A stretch of DNA of 64,000 nt from Albugo candida (lineage: Eukaryota; Oomycota; Peronosporomycetes; Albuginales). The stretch lies in contig JBDOQK010000052.1 in assembly GCA_040437565.1 (NCBI GenBank), forward strand, positions 203,933-267,932, read 5' to 3'. Below, piece after piece: positions 1 to 13,038 of the stretch (position 1 is the stretch's first letter; the number at the start of each line of letters is the position of its first letter). The translations under genes were made by a program, and so were the position numbers. The notes under the pieces are model-generated. The model saw only the letters and a list, made by a program, of their open reading frames with translations. It made no database searches and was not told the origin of the DNA.

Positions 1-3000
1 GACCAGCAAGAGCCGCTGAAATGCACTCAGTGGGCTTACAATTGGCATTGTAGTAAGGAATTCTAGAGGCTTGGAGGCGAGTAGAACACTTTCCCAAACT
101 TGAAGTTGATTTGAATTTGAAAAAGACGTAAGAATCGGCACGAACGGCGGAAATGTCTGTAAACCAATCAGATTCGTCCATACCGAATCTGTGAGCCAAT
201 GATCAGTTTCAGTTGGTTTACTATATTTTTCCTGAACCTGTGTGTTGCCCGTAAAAAAGTACCGAACCTCGGAAGCGTGTACGCGTTTTTCCGTGCTCAT
301 CACCTTCACTGTTAACAAAAACGTGAACAGCACTTTGTCTTTTTCAAACAGTGAGCGACAAACATGTTGATATAACAATAAAGTAAAGGTGCTATTAAGC
401 GACCATAACCGCTCTTGTAACTTTGTCGCTCTCTCCGTTTTGGAAATGGCGGTCCCAAACAAATGAATGTACCATTCTAATGAATACTGGTACATCGGAT
501 CCAATACATTCAAGTCACATAAACAAAAAAACAGTTGCGCCGATCGAGTCGCAACAATTTCATATGCGGCACGCTTTTCTTGAATACGTTCTTGCGTGCT
601 AGCTGCTTCCCGCACTTTGTCCTGGATTGTAACCGCAGTCACTTTGGAAGCTGCGAGCGTTTCAATCAGACTTTGATCACTCAGAATGTTTCCTTTGGCA
701 CTTTCAAGTAACCTCAAAATTTCATCTTCAATTTCTTGCAGCATTTTCTTATGCTTGGCATCTTCCACGACCAATTGTTCTCTCTGCTGTTCCAAGACCG
801 GTTCCTCCTTTGCAACAATAATTCCCAGCATCTGATCCTGGAGCCCTTCAGGAGTCGCCATAAAATTCACCACATTCACTTTTGCATACACTTCCGCTGT
901 AAATTTCGGGTTTCCAACATTTGTGGTAAGATACAGTCGAAAACTCGGATCGTATTCAACCACACTGTCACCAAACTGTATAGAATGAATATCTCCTTTT
1001 CTGCTCGTTTGCTTGCGCAGAATCGGATCTAACACCGGATCCAATGGAATCGGTACATTTTCCAATAAAACAGCCGCACCAATCATAAGTGCGTGTTCCA
1101 GTGCACGCAAAAACCCGTTCTGATTTGGTCGTACAACCTTTAAATTTGACGNNNNNNNNNNNNNNNNNNNNNNNNNNNNNNNNNNNNNNNNNNNNNNNNN
1201 NNNNNNNNNNNNNNNNNNNNNNNNNNNNNNNNNNNNNNNNNNNNNNNNNNNCGTTTGCTTGCGCAGAATCGGATCTAACACCGGATCCAATGGAATCGGT
1301 ACATTTTCCAATAAAACAGCCGCACCAATCATAAGTGCGTGTTCCAGTGCACGCAAAAACCCGTTCTGATTTGGTCGTACAACCTTTAAATTTGACGGAT
1401 TCATATTTCGAATCCACGTATTCGCCTGATTCTGAGGATCGATTAGAAGCGGCCAACGAGAACTTTGCTGAATTAGAATTGCATTATCAATAGAGAACGC
1501 GTCATTCGGAAGCTTGGCGATCGTCCACGTTCGAATTTGAACCGGATCACTCAGTGTATCGGCAAAAGAAAACGAACCAGAGCAAATAAGAGGCTCTCCT
1601 TGCGCCTGAATACACGCTATCCATTGCTGTAAGGCCTTGGCTCGAAATACGCTCGTAAATGCGCCCAAGTACGATATAACACCCGAGCAGAGCAAGATAT
1701 CGCCAACCATATTCGTGTAGATCGTCTCCAGTCGCAATAACATTTCTTCCCAACGCAATTTCTCTCCCCCTAGACCATTGATAAGCTGTGTAGCCCTCGA
1801 TAACTTAACACAACAATCGCCGACTTGCTGTTGCAAATCTAATTTCCGCTCATTGGCTGTCAGTAATTCGTTCTCTAATCGATTGACTTTATCGAGCACA
1901 AGCTGGAGAGCGGTTTGTTTACTTTGCAGTTCTGTTTGTGCTTTTAACAACGTTTCTGTGGCGACTTCTAATGCCTCTCGTTTAGGTGCGACTACCTTAG
2001 CCACTGAGTGATACACGACCATCGCATGAACCCACGCACATAAACCTGACGCCGCAAGACTCGCTTTTTTAATTTTATCCGCTTGAAAGTCAGAGTTTTT
2101 AGTGTACGGCTCCACTTTTTCGATGGCTTCGGGGCGAATATGATCTTTATCATACTCGAGTAAATTCTGTAGGAAACGCGTATCCCCGAGAAGATGTTTT
2201 TGCGCCGGAACCCAGTAATCGTCAATCTTTCGTGTTCCATTGGGGTCCTTGATCTTCACAGGTGCTACATTCATCATAATACAAACCGCCTCCATCACGA
2301 GCTTGACGCCATCTGGCGGCTTTTTCATCGCTTTAATTTCAGTGATATCGCCTTTCGTGAGTGTTTGTAGCGCCTGTAAAGCATTCTCTAACGCCGGAAT
2401 CGCCTGAGCCAATTCGGCTTCACAGCTCTGTTTAATAGAATTCGCGGTAGCCGCTTGATTATTACATAATTGTTCTTCGGCGGCGACATTATTTTTAGTC
2501 CAATTGGCTTCTTCCTGTTCGTGCGAAATGGTTTCTAAAAGGGCGTCGGTATCAAAAGTTGCGAGTTTTAATTGTGGCTGTAAAGCTTCAAGTTCAATTT
2601 GCATCTGCTGAACCTGTTGCGCGGTATCCACAAGTTTGGAAAGACCGGTTGCGTAACGTTTAGTGCGTGTGGCAATGTCGTTGCGTGTGTGGTGCAATAG
2701 TCGCTTGAAGGTATGGAGAAGCTCGAGGTACGAGGCCGGCGTGATGAAACACTGACGATTTACTATGTGATGGTATTCGAATGCGATTTGTGTGACGGAA
2801 TTTTGTATGTGCATGCAACAATTCGCTAATTGGGTCTGAAGCTCAATGCTGAGGTCGGGAATATCGCTTAGGAAATGGTTGGCTACAGATAAAAGCGCTT
2901 CCTTAGGCCATTTCGTGAACCAGTCGATCGTACAGCAATTGACAAATGATGGAAACATGCGAAGTCGTCGACGAAACGCATCGCTATCGGGAGATAGAGC

Positions 3001-6000
3001 GAGGACAATGTGAAGATTCGATCGACAGCGTGAGACGAAGAACGAATACACGTCAAAAGCTCCTTGAGATAACGCGACAGAATCCAATGCGTCCTGAATC
3101 TGACTGAGCTCTTCGACGGTCCATAGACTCGATACTTCGCCAGTGTTTAAAAGAGCATTCACATCGTCCAAGAAACATTCCTCCACGATTTGTGAATCGG
3201 ATAAGAGGAACACTGTCGGAAGATTTTGAACGCCTGCAAGTTGTAACACACGTTTAAGATCTGTTTTCCACTCGGTCAAGCCGTACGAGCGAGCTATTTC
3301 CAGCTGGATGAGATGATACTTTGCCATAAACGCGGCCAAAATCGTAAGTGATCGACGTCCACTGCCTCCCATTCCAACCACAAGCGCATGGCCGTACGGC
3401 TGATGAATCACTCGTGAGATCCGTACAATGTGTTCGATAGCATTTTGAAATAAAACCAAGTCCATTCGAGTCGATCTTGTCTCATTATACTCTTCCAAAG
3501 AAGCTTCCATAGCCCTCTGAAGCATTTGACGATCGTTTAAATTCACGTACGATTTCTCTCCATCGGAAATGGTGCTGAAATTCCCGTACAAAAGCGTACG
3601 ATTCGGACCGAGGATTGCCTTATACTCGAGGTTGAAACACTTGGTCACGGTCGCCTCCAATGTCGTGTGAAACCACCGTCGATCATCGCCGTTGATCAGC
3701 CGATCCGAGAAGACACGCAGACATTCATGACTCCATAAGCGTACGAGATCCTCAGCGTCTTGGATCGTCTGTGGTGTACCTTGCGAGATGCCTTGGAATA
3801 CTTTTGATAAATCACGAAGATTGAATGTGTAATGCGAACGAGCTGGCGTTGGTAACAGAGAACTCGCGATTTGATGATAGATTTCTAAAGTCGCTTGAAC
3901 GATTCCTTGGGCTTGAGACACAACAGCGTCGTCGAAAGGAGCGAGCCACCATGCCGTAATTTGCGAGAAAATCACACTCAAGCAAGTTCGATCAAATGGA
4001 AGAAAATGAACCAAATGGAAATGTCGAGCATACCGCTGAGTGATTCGAGATCGACCTCCGCCTGGAGGTCCCATAGCCGCAATGAATTGAACGTCGACAA
4101 GCTGTGTGAATAACGTGTTCTTGCGGTTGTACCATCCGCTGTGGTCGATCACTTGTCGAAGTAATTCGATCGGCGGCTGGGCTCCATACACCTCTTTTGT
4201 GGGCATGTTGAGATCGTCGACAAACACGACGCAATGCGATCCGACGCGTGGTCCTAAAACTCCTTTTCGACGTTTATCGAGCTTGTTTTCAATCAATTCT
4301 TGCGTCTGACTCGCGGTCGTTTGGGCTGAGAAATTGATATAAATGCTCGTAAATGCATTTGCTTTTTCCTGAAGCTTTTGCTGAATCGATACGGATTTGC
4401 CTGTGCCGGTTTCTCCAGTGCACAGAATGTGATTATGATGCTCCAGCAACGTGCTGAGAATCCAAGAATGTCGTTTTGTGTCGATCGTTGGCACCAGTAT
4501 CGACGTATAAGGCGTGTCATGCGGGATGACATATGCATCGATTTCGGTTGAGGTTACCCAAGGAACCCAGCCAGCGGCATCGACATCAAAATGGTAGTCG
4601 TATATCGATCCTTCTTGTGGGAGCAGTGACGCTGTCGGGGTCGCTTTCATCTCATACGATGGATGTTTGTTTAGGAATTTCTCGTGGAGAGTAGAATATG
4701 ACGAAGATAAGGAGCCCGAGAGAAGCTCACGAAAGTATCGATCGAATCGAACGCGCGAGGGCTCCTCCAAAACGATTCCAATGGACCAAATAATACTCTG
4801 AAGAAAAATATTTTCCAATATGAAAATCACCGCTTTTGCATCAGCGATCAAACATTCAAAAAGTCGTAATAACGAAGCACACAGTTCCATGGACGATACA
4901 GCGGTAGGCACTGTGCAATGATTTTCAACGAAATACAGCAAAGGAGGCACAAAATGTGTGAAATTCTTCCGTATGGCCTCGGAAGCCGACTTTAAGGGCG
5001 CAGGTAATCGCGTTTCCAGCCAAATTTCAATCAACGAATAAATTCCAACAGCGTTCCTTTCGACGTAAATCATACCGACACGGGATACTGTCGCCGGAGA
5101 AGCTTGCTCCAGATCGTCAGTCTCAAACATCATCCTCATCCGCTCGGTCATTCGTATGATTTCGCCACTCATTAGACAAAGCTTCTTGTTGTCATCCAAA
5201 ACAGTGTTCATGTTTTCTATCCAGAGAGCGTCTACGGGTCCATCAAACATGACCCAATGATTCATATCCAACGTCTGATCACGAGCACATTCCCGATAGA
5301 TCGATGCTAAGACACCATCACTCCATTCGTGGGTATTGGCATCAAAGCTCCCATACAGCTTCCCGATACTGATCGATTTCGGGTTTATTGTATGGATGGA
5401 AATACGACTTGTGGCTCCATCGGCTAGATGGAAACACGCGTTTATAGCTTGAGCGAGCGTATGGATCATACACGTTTTACCAGACATTGTATTCCCGACA
5501 ATCATGAGACCATGACGAATTTGAACGGTCTGATGAATTTGCATCATTTTCTCTTGGAAGGAAGGGCTGTAAATCAATGGAATCGGTGGCGCAGGCTCCG
5601 GTCGAATAACAACTCCCTTGGAGCACACGGATGCTATCTGTGTCGTCAGCGAGTCATTGTCGACGTTGTTACACTCCAAATCATGAAACAGATCGGAAAT
5701 GATACCTCGAAATAAAGCAAGATCTTGCGTTGTGAATTTCGGCACATTCACATCGCAAATTGACCTGAGAACGATGTTATCTTCTGTCCAGCGAGGATCC
5801 TGGCCGAGCTGTTGTCGAAGTACGCCTGCAGCCACGAGGATNNNNNNNNNNNNNNNNNNNNNNNNNNNNNNNNNNNNNNNNNNNNNNNNNNNNNNNNNNN
5901 NNNNNNNNNNNNNNNNNNNNNNNNNNNNNNNNNNNNNNNNNTTGTGAATTTCGGCACATTCACATCGCAAATTGACCTGAGAACGATGTTATCTTCTGTC

Positions 6001-9000
6001 CAGCGAGGATCCTGGCCGAGCTGTTGTCGAAGTACGCCTGCAGCCACGAGGATAGAATTGATTGCACGCATTCCGTAGTCGTAATGACTTTGTCCGGAAC
6101 ACTGCTCCGAGCACAGCTGTAGCACTTGTGTCAATTTCCGCGCATTCTTTCTCGCATTGGAAAATCCAAACGAGTACAATCGTATCTCAGCAATCAAAGC
6201 GTAGTCGGGGATCATCATGGCGCAAGGTCGAAATAAAGCTTTGAGATTATCGGGCAATTCAGCTCGACCAGCATACCCGGGATTCATTGTGATAAAGACA
6301 TTGGCGCTTTTGTTCAAACGGAGTCGTGTGTTCTCAAACAGAAAAGTCTCAGCGTCGAGTCTTTTTGCAGTGTTTATCGTGAGAATTTGTTGCGCAATGA
6401 CCGATAAAACTTCGATATTGATACGATTGAATTCATCAAAGCAACACCATGAGCCACAAGCAGCTAATCCTTTAAAAAATTTCGCCATTGCGAGGTAATC
6501 AAGGCCATCAGAGCAATTGAACACGACACATTGGATAGCGATCGATTTCGATAAGTCTTTGACAGTCTCTGTCTTACCCGTTCCAGCCGGTCCTTCAGGG
6601 GCTCCGCCGTATAATGCGTCAATAGCGCCCATCATTGTTCGATAACATCGATCGGTGAGTGGAGTTATGACTAAACGCATGGTGTTTCCAAGGTACTCGT
6701 AGCCGTACATGACGCGAGCATTCACGATCCGAGCTTGCAATTGAGCGTCTTGGGGCCCTTGGATCCAGTAGTACCGAAGCTGAGATACCCATTCAAAATC
6801 CTTCTCTTGCTCGACGCCTTTGGAGATCATATGAGCGATGGTGTCACGAGCATGCACATCGATCACAATTAAGGCGCCGATAGTCGTTCGATTCAACTTT
6901 GTGAGATCACCGCGTACGATCGTAACGATTCGGTCAAGCTGATTATTGAGCGCTGATAGATACGTCTTGAGTCCTGAGCATCCGTGATGTAGCATCGCCT
7001 CTGTGACCTGCGTGGTCCAGAATACCTGCGATACAGCCAAGACGACCTGAGCTGGCCAATCGAGGACCCAAGCCTCACGCAATGTTGACGGATACGATTC
7101 CAACGCACGTTGAATATGATCACGGATCGATTCCCATTGCACAGCTTCCAACTGCGCAAGCCACATTTCCACATTCCCTTTGTTAGCGGTGGATTCTGGC
7201 TCAATCGTACGGTGTAAATGCACACTTTCTCCTTCTGCGCTTTTCATTTCTGTAATGTGCAATTCCTTTTTCTGTTCATCTACCTGGAAACTCACTCGAT
7301 GGATTCCTTCAAAGCATTTGCCCAAGTGTGGCTGGACAGCTCGTGGTTCCTTGGTTTGGCTTAAAATCTCCAGCAATTCATCATTCGACAGGAAAAAGAA
7401 CCGAGGGAATGCCAAACGCTTTAGCTCGAGATAATCGCTGAGACCTTTTTGGATCTCGTCGAGCTTTTCGTTAGCTTTTTCAAATTTCGTCAGCAATTTT
7501 TCCATTGCAATCAGATTCATAAAGTTGGAATCTGTGACGGCTTCTTCCATAACTTTGCGCCAGAACGCATCCACACTTGCAAATCGTCGTGATTCTGTCG
7601 GCATTTGACGCATGATATCCTCCGAGGAGAAGATAGATTCCAGGTACAGCCAAGTCCGCTGACATTGCATCCATTCATCGAGGACTTGCTGAGCATACTG
7701 AAGCTTCTTCTCCCAGGATTTGCAGTCCTTCTCAATGTGATGGATGTAGAGAGAGCTACGTAGACTCTGAGTCTTTAAGAGATGATCTTCTAAAAGCGTG
7801 ACGATCTCATCGATTCCTTGCAATACAAACGTTTGCGACGAGCGGTACGATATGCATTGTACATCAACGTTTTCCCATTCTGCGATCATGGCTGTCAGCG
7901 TTCGTTGTAAGGAGAATTCTTTCTCAGCAGAAGCCCCAATCTTCTCGACAGCGTCGAAATGCAAAGTGACACCTTTTTCTAAAAGAGCATTCAACGTGAG
8001 ATCTTCCTCGGTCTCCTCAAAGCCCACAATCTGGCGAATTTGGTCCCAATGTCGTTCTTGAAGGGCTTGACTGGCCAGTCTTTGGATCACTGGAAGATAC
8101 GCTCGAAATTCTTGAGTTTGCTCATGGAGCATTCGAGCAACCTGAGCGGATCCTGGGGCATTTCTATCGAATGTCTTGCTCAGTTTACACGAATTATTGC
8201 ACCATTCTGTGATAGCGTTCTCAATTGCATTTCCATCGAGATCCATAAACGCTCCATTCAGCCACGTTTGCCGACTTTGTGCGAAATCAGAAGACATTGT
8301 CCAAAGTGTGTAAAAAGGCGTAAATTCCGTCTCCAATGCGTCAAGAATCGAGTATTCTGTTGGTAGGAGATCAAACACAGCTTCTCGAGCATTGAAATCA
8401 GCAGCTTTTTGCTTGGCTTCTTGGATCGAGTCGTACAAAGTTACAGCGAGCTCAACGTACTTTTTGGTCGCATCAATGTTCTCGTATGTGGAAAAGGCTT
8501 GCGCCTCTGCTTGATATCGATTCAGATCGATTTCGAAAGCCTTTTTCTCAGCCTTTAGCCGATCGACCAACCGGCTCTTATCTTCCTCTAAAGCGGTCTC
8601 GCAAACAGAGGCTGCATATTCGATTCTCAATGGCCATTCCTGGATCGAATATACCAGCGCGAAATCATCGTCGTTCAATTTGTACTCCAACTGGTTCAGT
8701 GTTTGGACCCATCCATGAATTTCATCCGCCTTGCGTTTCATTTGGACAGTCACGACTTTACTTTGGGCGATGTAGGCTTTCAGCTCAGCGACTTGAGCTT
8801 CAGTATTTCGCTTTCCTGTGAGCCGATGCAGAATCCCTTCATAGGTGAGGCTCACGTGCACCGTTTGTTGTCGAATTTCAGTAGTGACAGCGTCCATCAA
8901 TACATTGCGAGTTTGGAGAGCGGATTCGATCAGTTGCTGCTTCAGACTGTGACATTGAACAGAGATCAGCGGGAAAGCTATCACATCGTATGACACAAAC

Positions 9001-11201
9001 TCTACAGAAGCGATAAACGTTTGAAATTTTTGTATGTGGGAGAAAATCGCCTCAATGGAGTCGCCAATTGGAGTGAAATCACCGCTCTTCGCTGCTGTGT
9101 GTTGCGCTTTCCATTCGTAAACGTACGTGGTCGCATCGAATTGAATCGCTTCGACAAAAGAACGATACTGAGTCGCTACTTTGCCGACTTGATTCATGCA
9201 ATTTGATGCGAGATTGTGGACTTGTACCTTTGCATTCTCAATTCGCTCAACAACCTCCAAAGTCGTGATATCATCGAGAGAAGTTTGTTCAAGCTGGAGA
9301 AGCTTTTTTGACTCTAATGAAAGGAGTGACATCAGCTCGACATCGATCGATTCAAACTGATTCACAGCGCTGCGGATGGAATCTAGTGGTGCGATCATTG
9401 CCTGGCACACCCGTTTCGCTCCAGGTTTGCTCCTCAGCTTTCCATTTTTCAATACGAGATCAATGATGATGAGCGAGTCTTTCGGAGAACGCCATGGATC
9501 ACCTTCATCGTGTTCTCCTCCTTTGGAGGTGCACAATCGATGTAAAAATTGAACCCAATCCGTCACACTGTCGAGCACAATTGAGCGAAGCTGAGACGCC
9601 ATACGCAGTTCAATTCCTCTGATGATCCGTTTTAATGGACTTTGCTCATAGACTTCGAAATCGGCGACGTAAAAGTCGTACTGATCTTGCAAGTTGTCAA
9701 CGATACTCTCAATCAATGACCTTCTCCAGTCGATCAATAGGACTTTGATCGTGCTATTCAGATGTGCTATCTCGATCGCTTGAAAGTCTGTAAGCCGTAG
9801 AGGAAGTTCGACTGGTTTTAGAGTTTGTTGTAGCTGTAAGAAATGATGCGAAAATGGTGAGATAATTGAGGCTTTCACAGACCAATATGGGGACAATGAC
9901 GACGTCGTGGGCTGAAAATGGGATCGAACGAGTAAAAGACGATGGAATACAACTTCCCAACTCGCGTACATTCTCTGAAGTATTCGTATTATTTGGGTCG
10001 AATTCGCGAAATGCGTGAAATGAATCAGCTTTTGGTACTTGACAAAGGTTCCATAGGCGATGGGAATACTGGCAAATTCACAAACGACTGACTTGGATGG
10101 AGGTGGATGTAGACGCAATTCCTCAAACTTTCTTCGGACGCTTTCATCAGCAAAGTAGCGGTGATACAGCCCCGCTTTCTGCATGATTCTTGCATACTCA
10201 TCCGAAATGGAGTCTGTCAGAGCACCAAGTAGAGTGGAGGCGTCTTCATTCTTCATTGACAAACGAGCAGGTAATCCATTGACGACAAAAGAGTGTATTC
10301 GGTCTGTGATTTTCTTTTCGACGGGTCTCATACCTTTGCTGCTTTGTGCTCGTAAAAAATGGTCAAAGCGAAGTTGGGCCTTTCGATTCTCACGAAGTTG
10401 AAGAGCTTTGGATAAACGGAGTTCAAATGCTTGGGTATTTTCAATCTCGAAACGTAAATTGAGTCGACGAACCCACTTTTGACGTCCCAAGCTCTCAAAT
10501 TCGACCAGAAACTTTCCAACTGTTTCATCGTACAAAAGTACCCGACACGATCGCCATTTATAAGAGTTTTCGTGATAATAACGTGTGTATCCTTGGGAAC
10601 AACGACTCAACCATTCTTGGGGGCTGTGTGGATCATCCTCGTCAGCATCGAAAAGATCAAGCGGAAGCTTTGAATGATCCAATTTCAAATACTCTTCTAA
10701 ATCGACGACGTCGGTGGTTTCCGCTTTATGAGTTTGAACGGGCTCGGGAGAAGTCAAGCGCTTCGATTTCGACGAGGTTGGCTTCAAAAACGCTTTCGGG
10801 AACGGTTTGATAGGCTCTGGGCCTCGTATTCGCTTCAAAAAAGTCTCAAGGTCTCTTTCACGGGCAAGAGTTTTATCATCCTTCCAACGGTTAAATCGAT
10901 TCGCATGATCCAATCGATCAAATGCCAGCGATTTTGTGTTACTCTCTGCATCTCTCCCGGTCTCTAAAGAAGCTTTTTGCAGTCGATTTGAAGCTCTAGC
11001 AATCGTCTGTACACGAAGATCAATAAGCATTTTCTTTTGATTCCGATACTCGACTTTATGAGCTTGGAGACGACGCATCAATTCCTTTGAAATCCCATCA
11101 TCCAAGTCGAATTTGCTTGGACGATTGTTTCGAGAAGCGATTCCGGTCGATTTGGTCAAAGCCGAGATAGCGGTCTCTGAGCTCTCACCATCTCTGTTCA
11201 T
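1..11201 (-). CDS. Axonemal inner-arm dynein heavy chain (DNAH1/3/7/12 type), C-terminus beyond left edge
   Basis: Microtubule motor heavy chain of the flagellar inner dynein arms. Reading right to left from the ATG at 11199-11201, the protein is open for about 3580 codons once one copy of each contig-end duplication (gaps 1152-1251 and 5842-5941) is removed. No intron is seen. A long tail and linker lead to AAA1 with P-loop GPAGTGKT (about residue 1536, bases 6570-6593), AAA2 GNTMSGKT (5473-5496), AAA3 GETGTGKS (4393-4416) and AAA4 GMGGSGRRS (about 3353-3376). The stalk and microtubule-binding region lies near 2000-2700, then AAA5. The window edge falls at the AAA5/AAA6 link (FQRLLLV), so roughly 450 residues are missing if the length is like human DNAH7 (about 4000). 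LCLMSGEIIRM in AAA2 is typical of the single-headed inner-arm group. Subtype within that group is not resolved. Confidence 0.95.
1006..1397. repeat. Contig-end direct duplication (146 bp x2) around gap
   Basis: Identical 146-bp copies at 1006-1151 and 1252-1397 separated only by N. This is an artefact of unmerged contig ends, not a genomic repeat. Confidence 0.95.
1152..1251. other. Assembly gap, 100 N, inside dynein gene
   Basis: Exactly 100 N. The 146 bp on its left (1006-1151) are repeated exactly on its right (1252-1397), so the flanking contigs overlap. Removing 246 bp keeps the dynein frame because 246 is a multiple of three. Confidence 0.98.
5730..6053. repeat. Contig-end direct duplication (112 bp x2) around gap
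   Basis: Exact 112-bp copies at 5730-5841 and 5942-6053, abutting the N run on both sides. Artefactual. Confidence 0.95.
5842..5941. other. Assembly gap, 100 N, inside dynein gene
   Basis: Exactly 100 N between AAA1 and AAA2 of the dynein. It is flanked by exact 112-bp copies at 5730-5841 and 5942-6053. The 212-bp insert shifts the frame, so an automatic gene model would stop near 5748. Removing it joins the two halves in frame. Confidence 0.98.
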
Positions 11202-11343
11202 TCTGGAGCCGAGGAGAAAAAGATGCGACTCAATGGCTTAAAGGTCACAGACATAAGTGTATATTTAAAGCGATAGCACGAAAACGCCTTACTGCCATTC
11301 TTTACCATAAAATAAACAAACATATCGATAGCTGATTAAACAA

Positions 11344-12176
11344 TCAGCTGGAAAGGATTTTCGTTCCTTCTGTTACTTTCCAATGCGGTGGCCACGTATT
11401 TTGGACAGAGGGGCGTGCGCGTATTCGCGTGTAAAACATCGCCAAACGAGGATAGAGACCATCCAATTGCAAGCCACATCGCACCGCATATGCCAAATTT
11501 GTGAACAGTGTAAAGTCACACAAATATGGCTGATTGGAATCCACGAGGAACGCATTTCCAGTCAAATACGACTCCCATAAATTCAATTCTATTTCCACTT
11601 GGTTGAGTTTCGTCTTCAATAGCGCTTGATTGCGCTCTTTGGAAGAAACGCGTCGGAGATAAGTGATCAGGTCACCCAAAACAGATAGAAGCTCATTTGA
11701 TTCATGGAAGCGCATTTCTGCAATTGCGAATTGCGCCAAATTTGTGGACGGTGGCATGCATGGTCGACCTGTATACGTCCGTTCTAAGTACTCCAAGATC
11801 GCGCTGCATTCGTAAAGCGTTGTTCGAGATCCTGTCACTTCGTTCACTGGCTCGATCAGCACGGGAACGCGCATACGCGGGTTAATACTTCGAAAAAATG
11901 GCGATTTTAGCACCCCACTAGAGAAGGCGACGCATATGCCGCGATACTGAATGTTTTTTTCCTCTAATACGATGAGCACGCGCCAAGCTATGCAGAATTG
12001 CGTGATGCAGATAGAAGGGATTTTATTGTATGCTTTTTACCTTGTGGGCTTCCAGAGCCCCAAAACAAAACGCGTTCATGCGGCAAAGGGGCTGATTGGA
12101 TCAACGCTTCCTCTGTAGCGATAGGGTTGCTGCAATCCAATTCACCGCTCTGTTCTCTTGCCGCAGAAGTTTTCAT
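11344..12176 (-). CDS. Glutathione S-transferase family protein, two exons
   Basis: Cytosolic-type GST, expected to conjugate glutathione to electrophiles or reduce peroxides. Exon 1 runs 12176 to 12041. A 53-nt GT-AG intron (11988-12040, starting GTAAAAAG) follows, and exon 2 runs 11987 to 11344. Splicing yields VLFWGSGSPQAWRVLIVLEE, the usual thioredoxin-fold N-terminus in which GSGSP carries the catalytic-serine region; exon 2 alone has no ATG. The cis-proline region (RVPVLIE), the YECSAILEYLE glutathione-site stretch and an all-helical C-terminal domain follow. The spliced frame gives 259 residues. The ATG at 12174-12176 is the first in frame below a gap, so a longer N-terminus in the gap is possible. 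The gene is divergent from SNRNP27. GST class cannot be assigned from the sequence alone. Confidence 0.85.
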
Positions 12177-12208
12177 TGCTTGCTCATACTTTAAGCACCA
12201 ATTATCAG

Positions 12209-12308
12209 NNNNNNNNNNNNNNNNNNNNNNNNNNNNNNNNNNNNNNNNNNNNNNNNNNNNNNNNNNNNNNNNNNNNNNNNNNNNNNNNNNNNNNNNNNNN
12301 NNNNNNNN
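12209..12308. other. Assembly gap, 100 N, between GST and SNRNP27
   Basis: 100 N lying in the shared upstream region of two divergent genes. I see no duplicated flanks, so some promoter sequence is probably missing here. Confidence 0.98.
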
Positions 12309-12312
12309 GACA

Positions 12313-12962
12313 ATGCGGAGCTCGAGTCCGACTTCGTCTTTAGACAGTCTTGGCCGGCGCAAACGACGGTCTTCAGTGCGTTCTCGTCAACATACGTCAA
12401 GACATACTTCATCTTCATCTACTTCCTCTAGCTCGTCATCAAATCTATCCGTATCGCCGAAAAAAAAGCGTCGTCACCATGATAATAGATCTCGCCGGCG
12501 CTCTAACTCTCGACATCGCGGTAGATCCTATAGCCGTAGACGCTACAATCGATCACGGTCACGATCATATTTATCTGGAGCGAATAGAAATAGGTTTGAT
12601 CGCCCTCAATAATTTTCCTTATAATATGAGTTTTTCTTCGTAGAAGGATCGAGGGAAACGATAGTAAGAAGGTTGAGAAAGCGGTAGACACCTCCGAATC
12701 GACTAAATCGACTTTAGACTTGAAAAATGCGTCAACGAATTTGACAAGTAAGGTGGAGACCATAATATCGGATGATGTTCCAGACGAAGAACAGCTCAGG
12801 CTTTTATTTGGATTCAATGGATTCGATTCGACAAAAGGCAAAATTGTCCAAGATAATTTGACAACAGCGGCGACAGGAGCTTGTCGAAAAGATACAAAAC
12901 GCGAGTATCGGCAGTATATGAATCGACTTGGAGGCTTCAATCGGCCATTAGATAAACGATAG
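12313..12962 (+). CDS. SNRNP27: U4/U6.U5 tri-snRNP 27 kDa protein homologue
   Basis: Spliceosomal tri-snRNP component. Exon 1 (12313-12593) encodes an Arg/Ser-rich domain with long SR/RS runs. A 50-nt intron (12594-12643, GTTTGA...TCGTAG) is followed by exon 2 (12644-12962). Splicing in phase 2 gives 199 residues. The C-terminal block has the family signature: LLFGFNGFDSTKGKIVQDN followed by REYRQYMNRLGGFNRPLDKR at the very end, matching the conserved GFxxFDTTKGK and YRQYMNRxGGFNRPLD of SNRNP27. The start ATG lies five bases right of a gap and fits the family's short SR-rich N-terminus. It converges on the WW-IQ-LRR gene (77 bp between stops). Identification is strong because the C-terminal motif is highly specific. 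Confidence 0.95.
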
Positions 12963-13038
12963 CTTGTGAGGATGACACCAAATGGACATGGATTTGGTGT
13001 CGCCAGAAGCTGCATTGGACACACATGAATTGGTAACG

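Noticed and set aside
968-1456. Minus-strand ORF with a repeated domain
   Set aside because: An off-frame reading of the dynein gene through the duplicated contig end; the dynein frame is the coding one.
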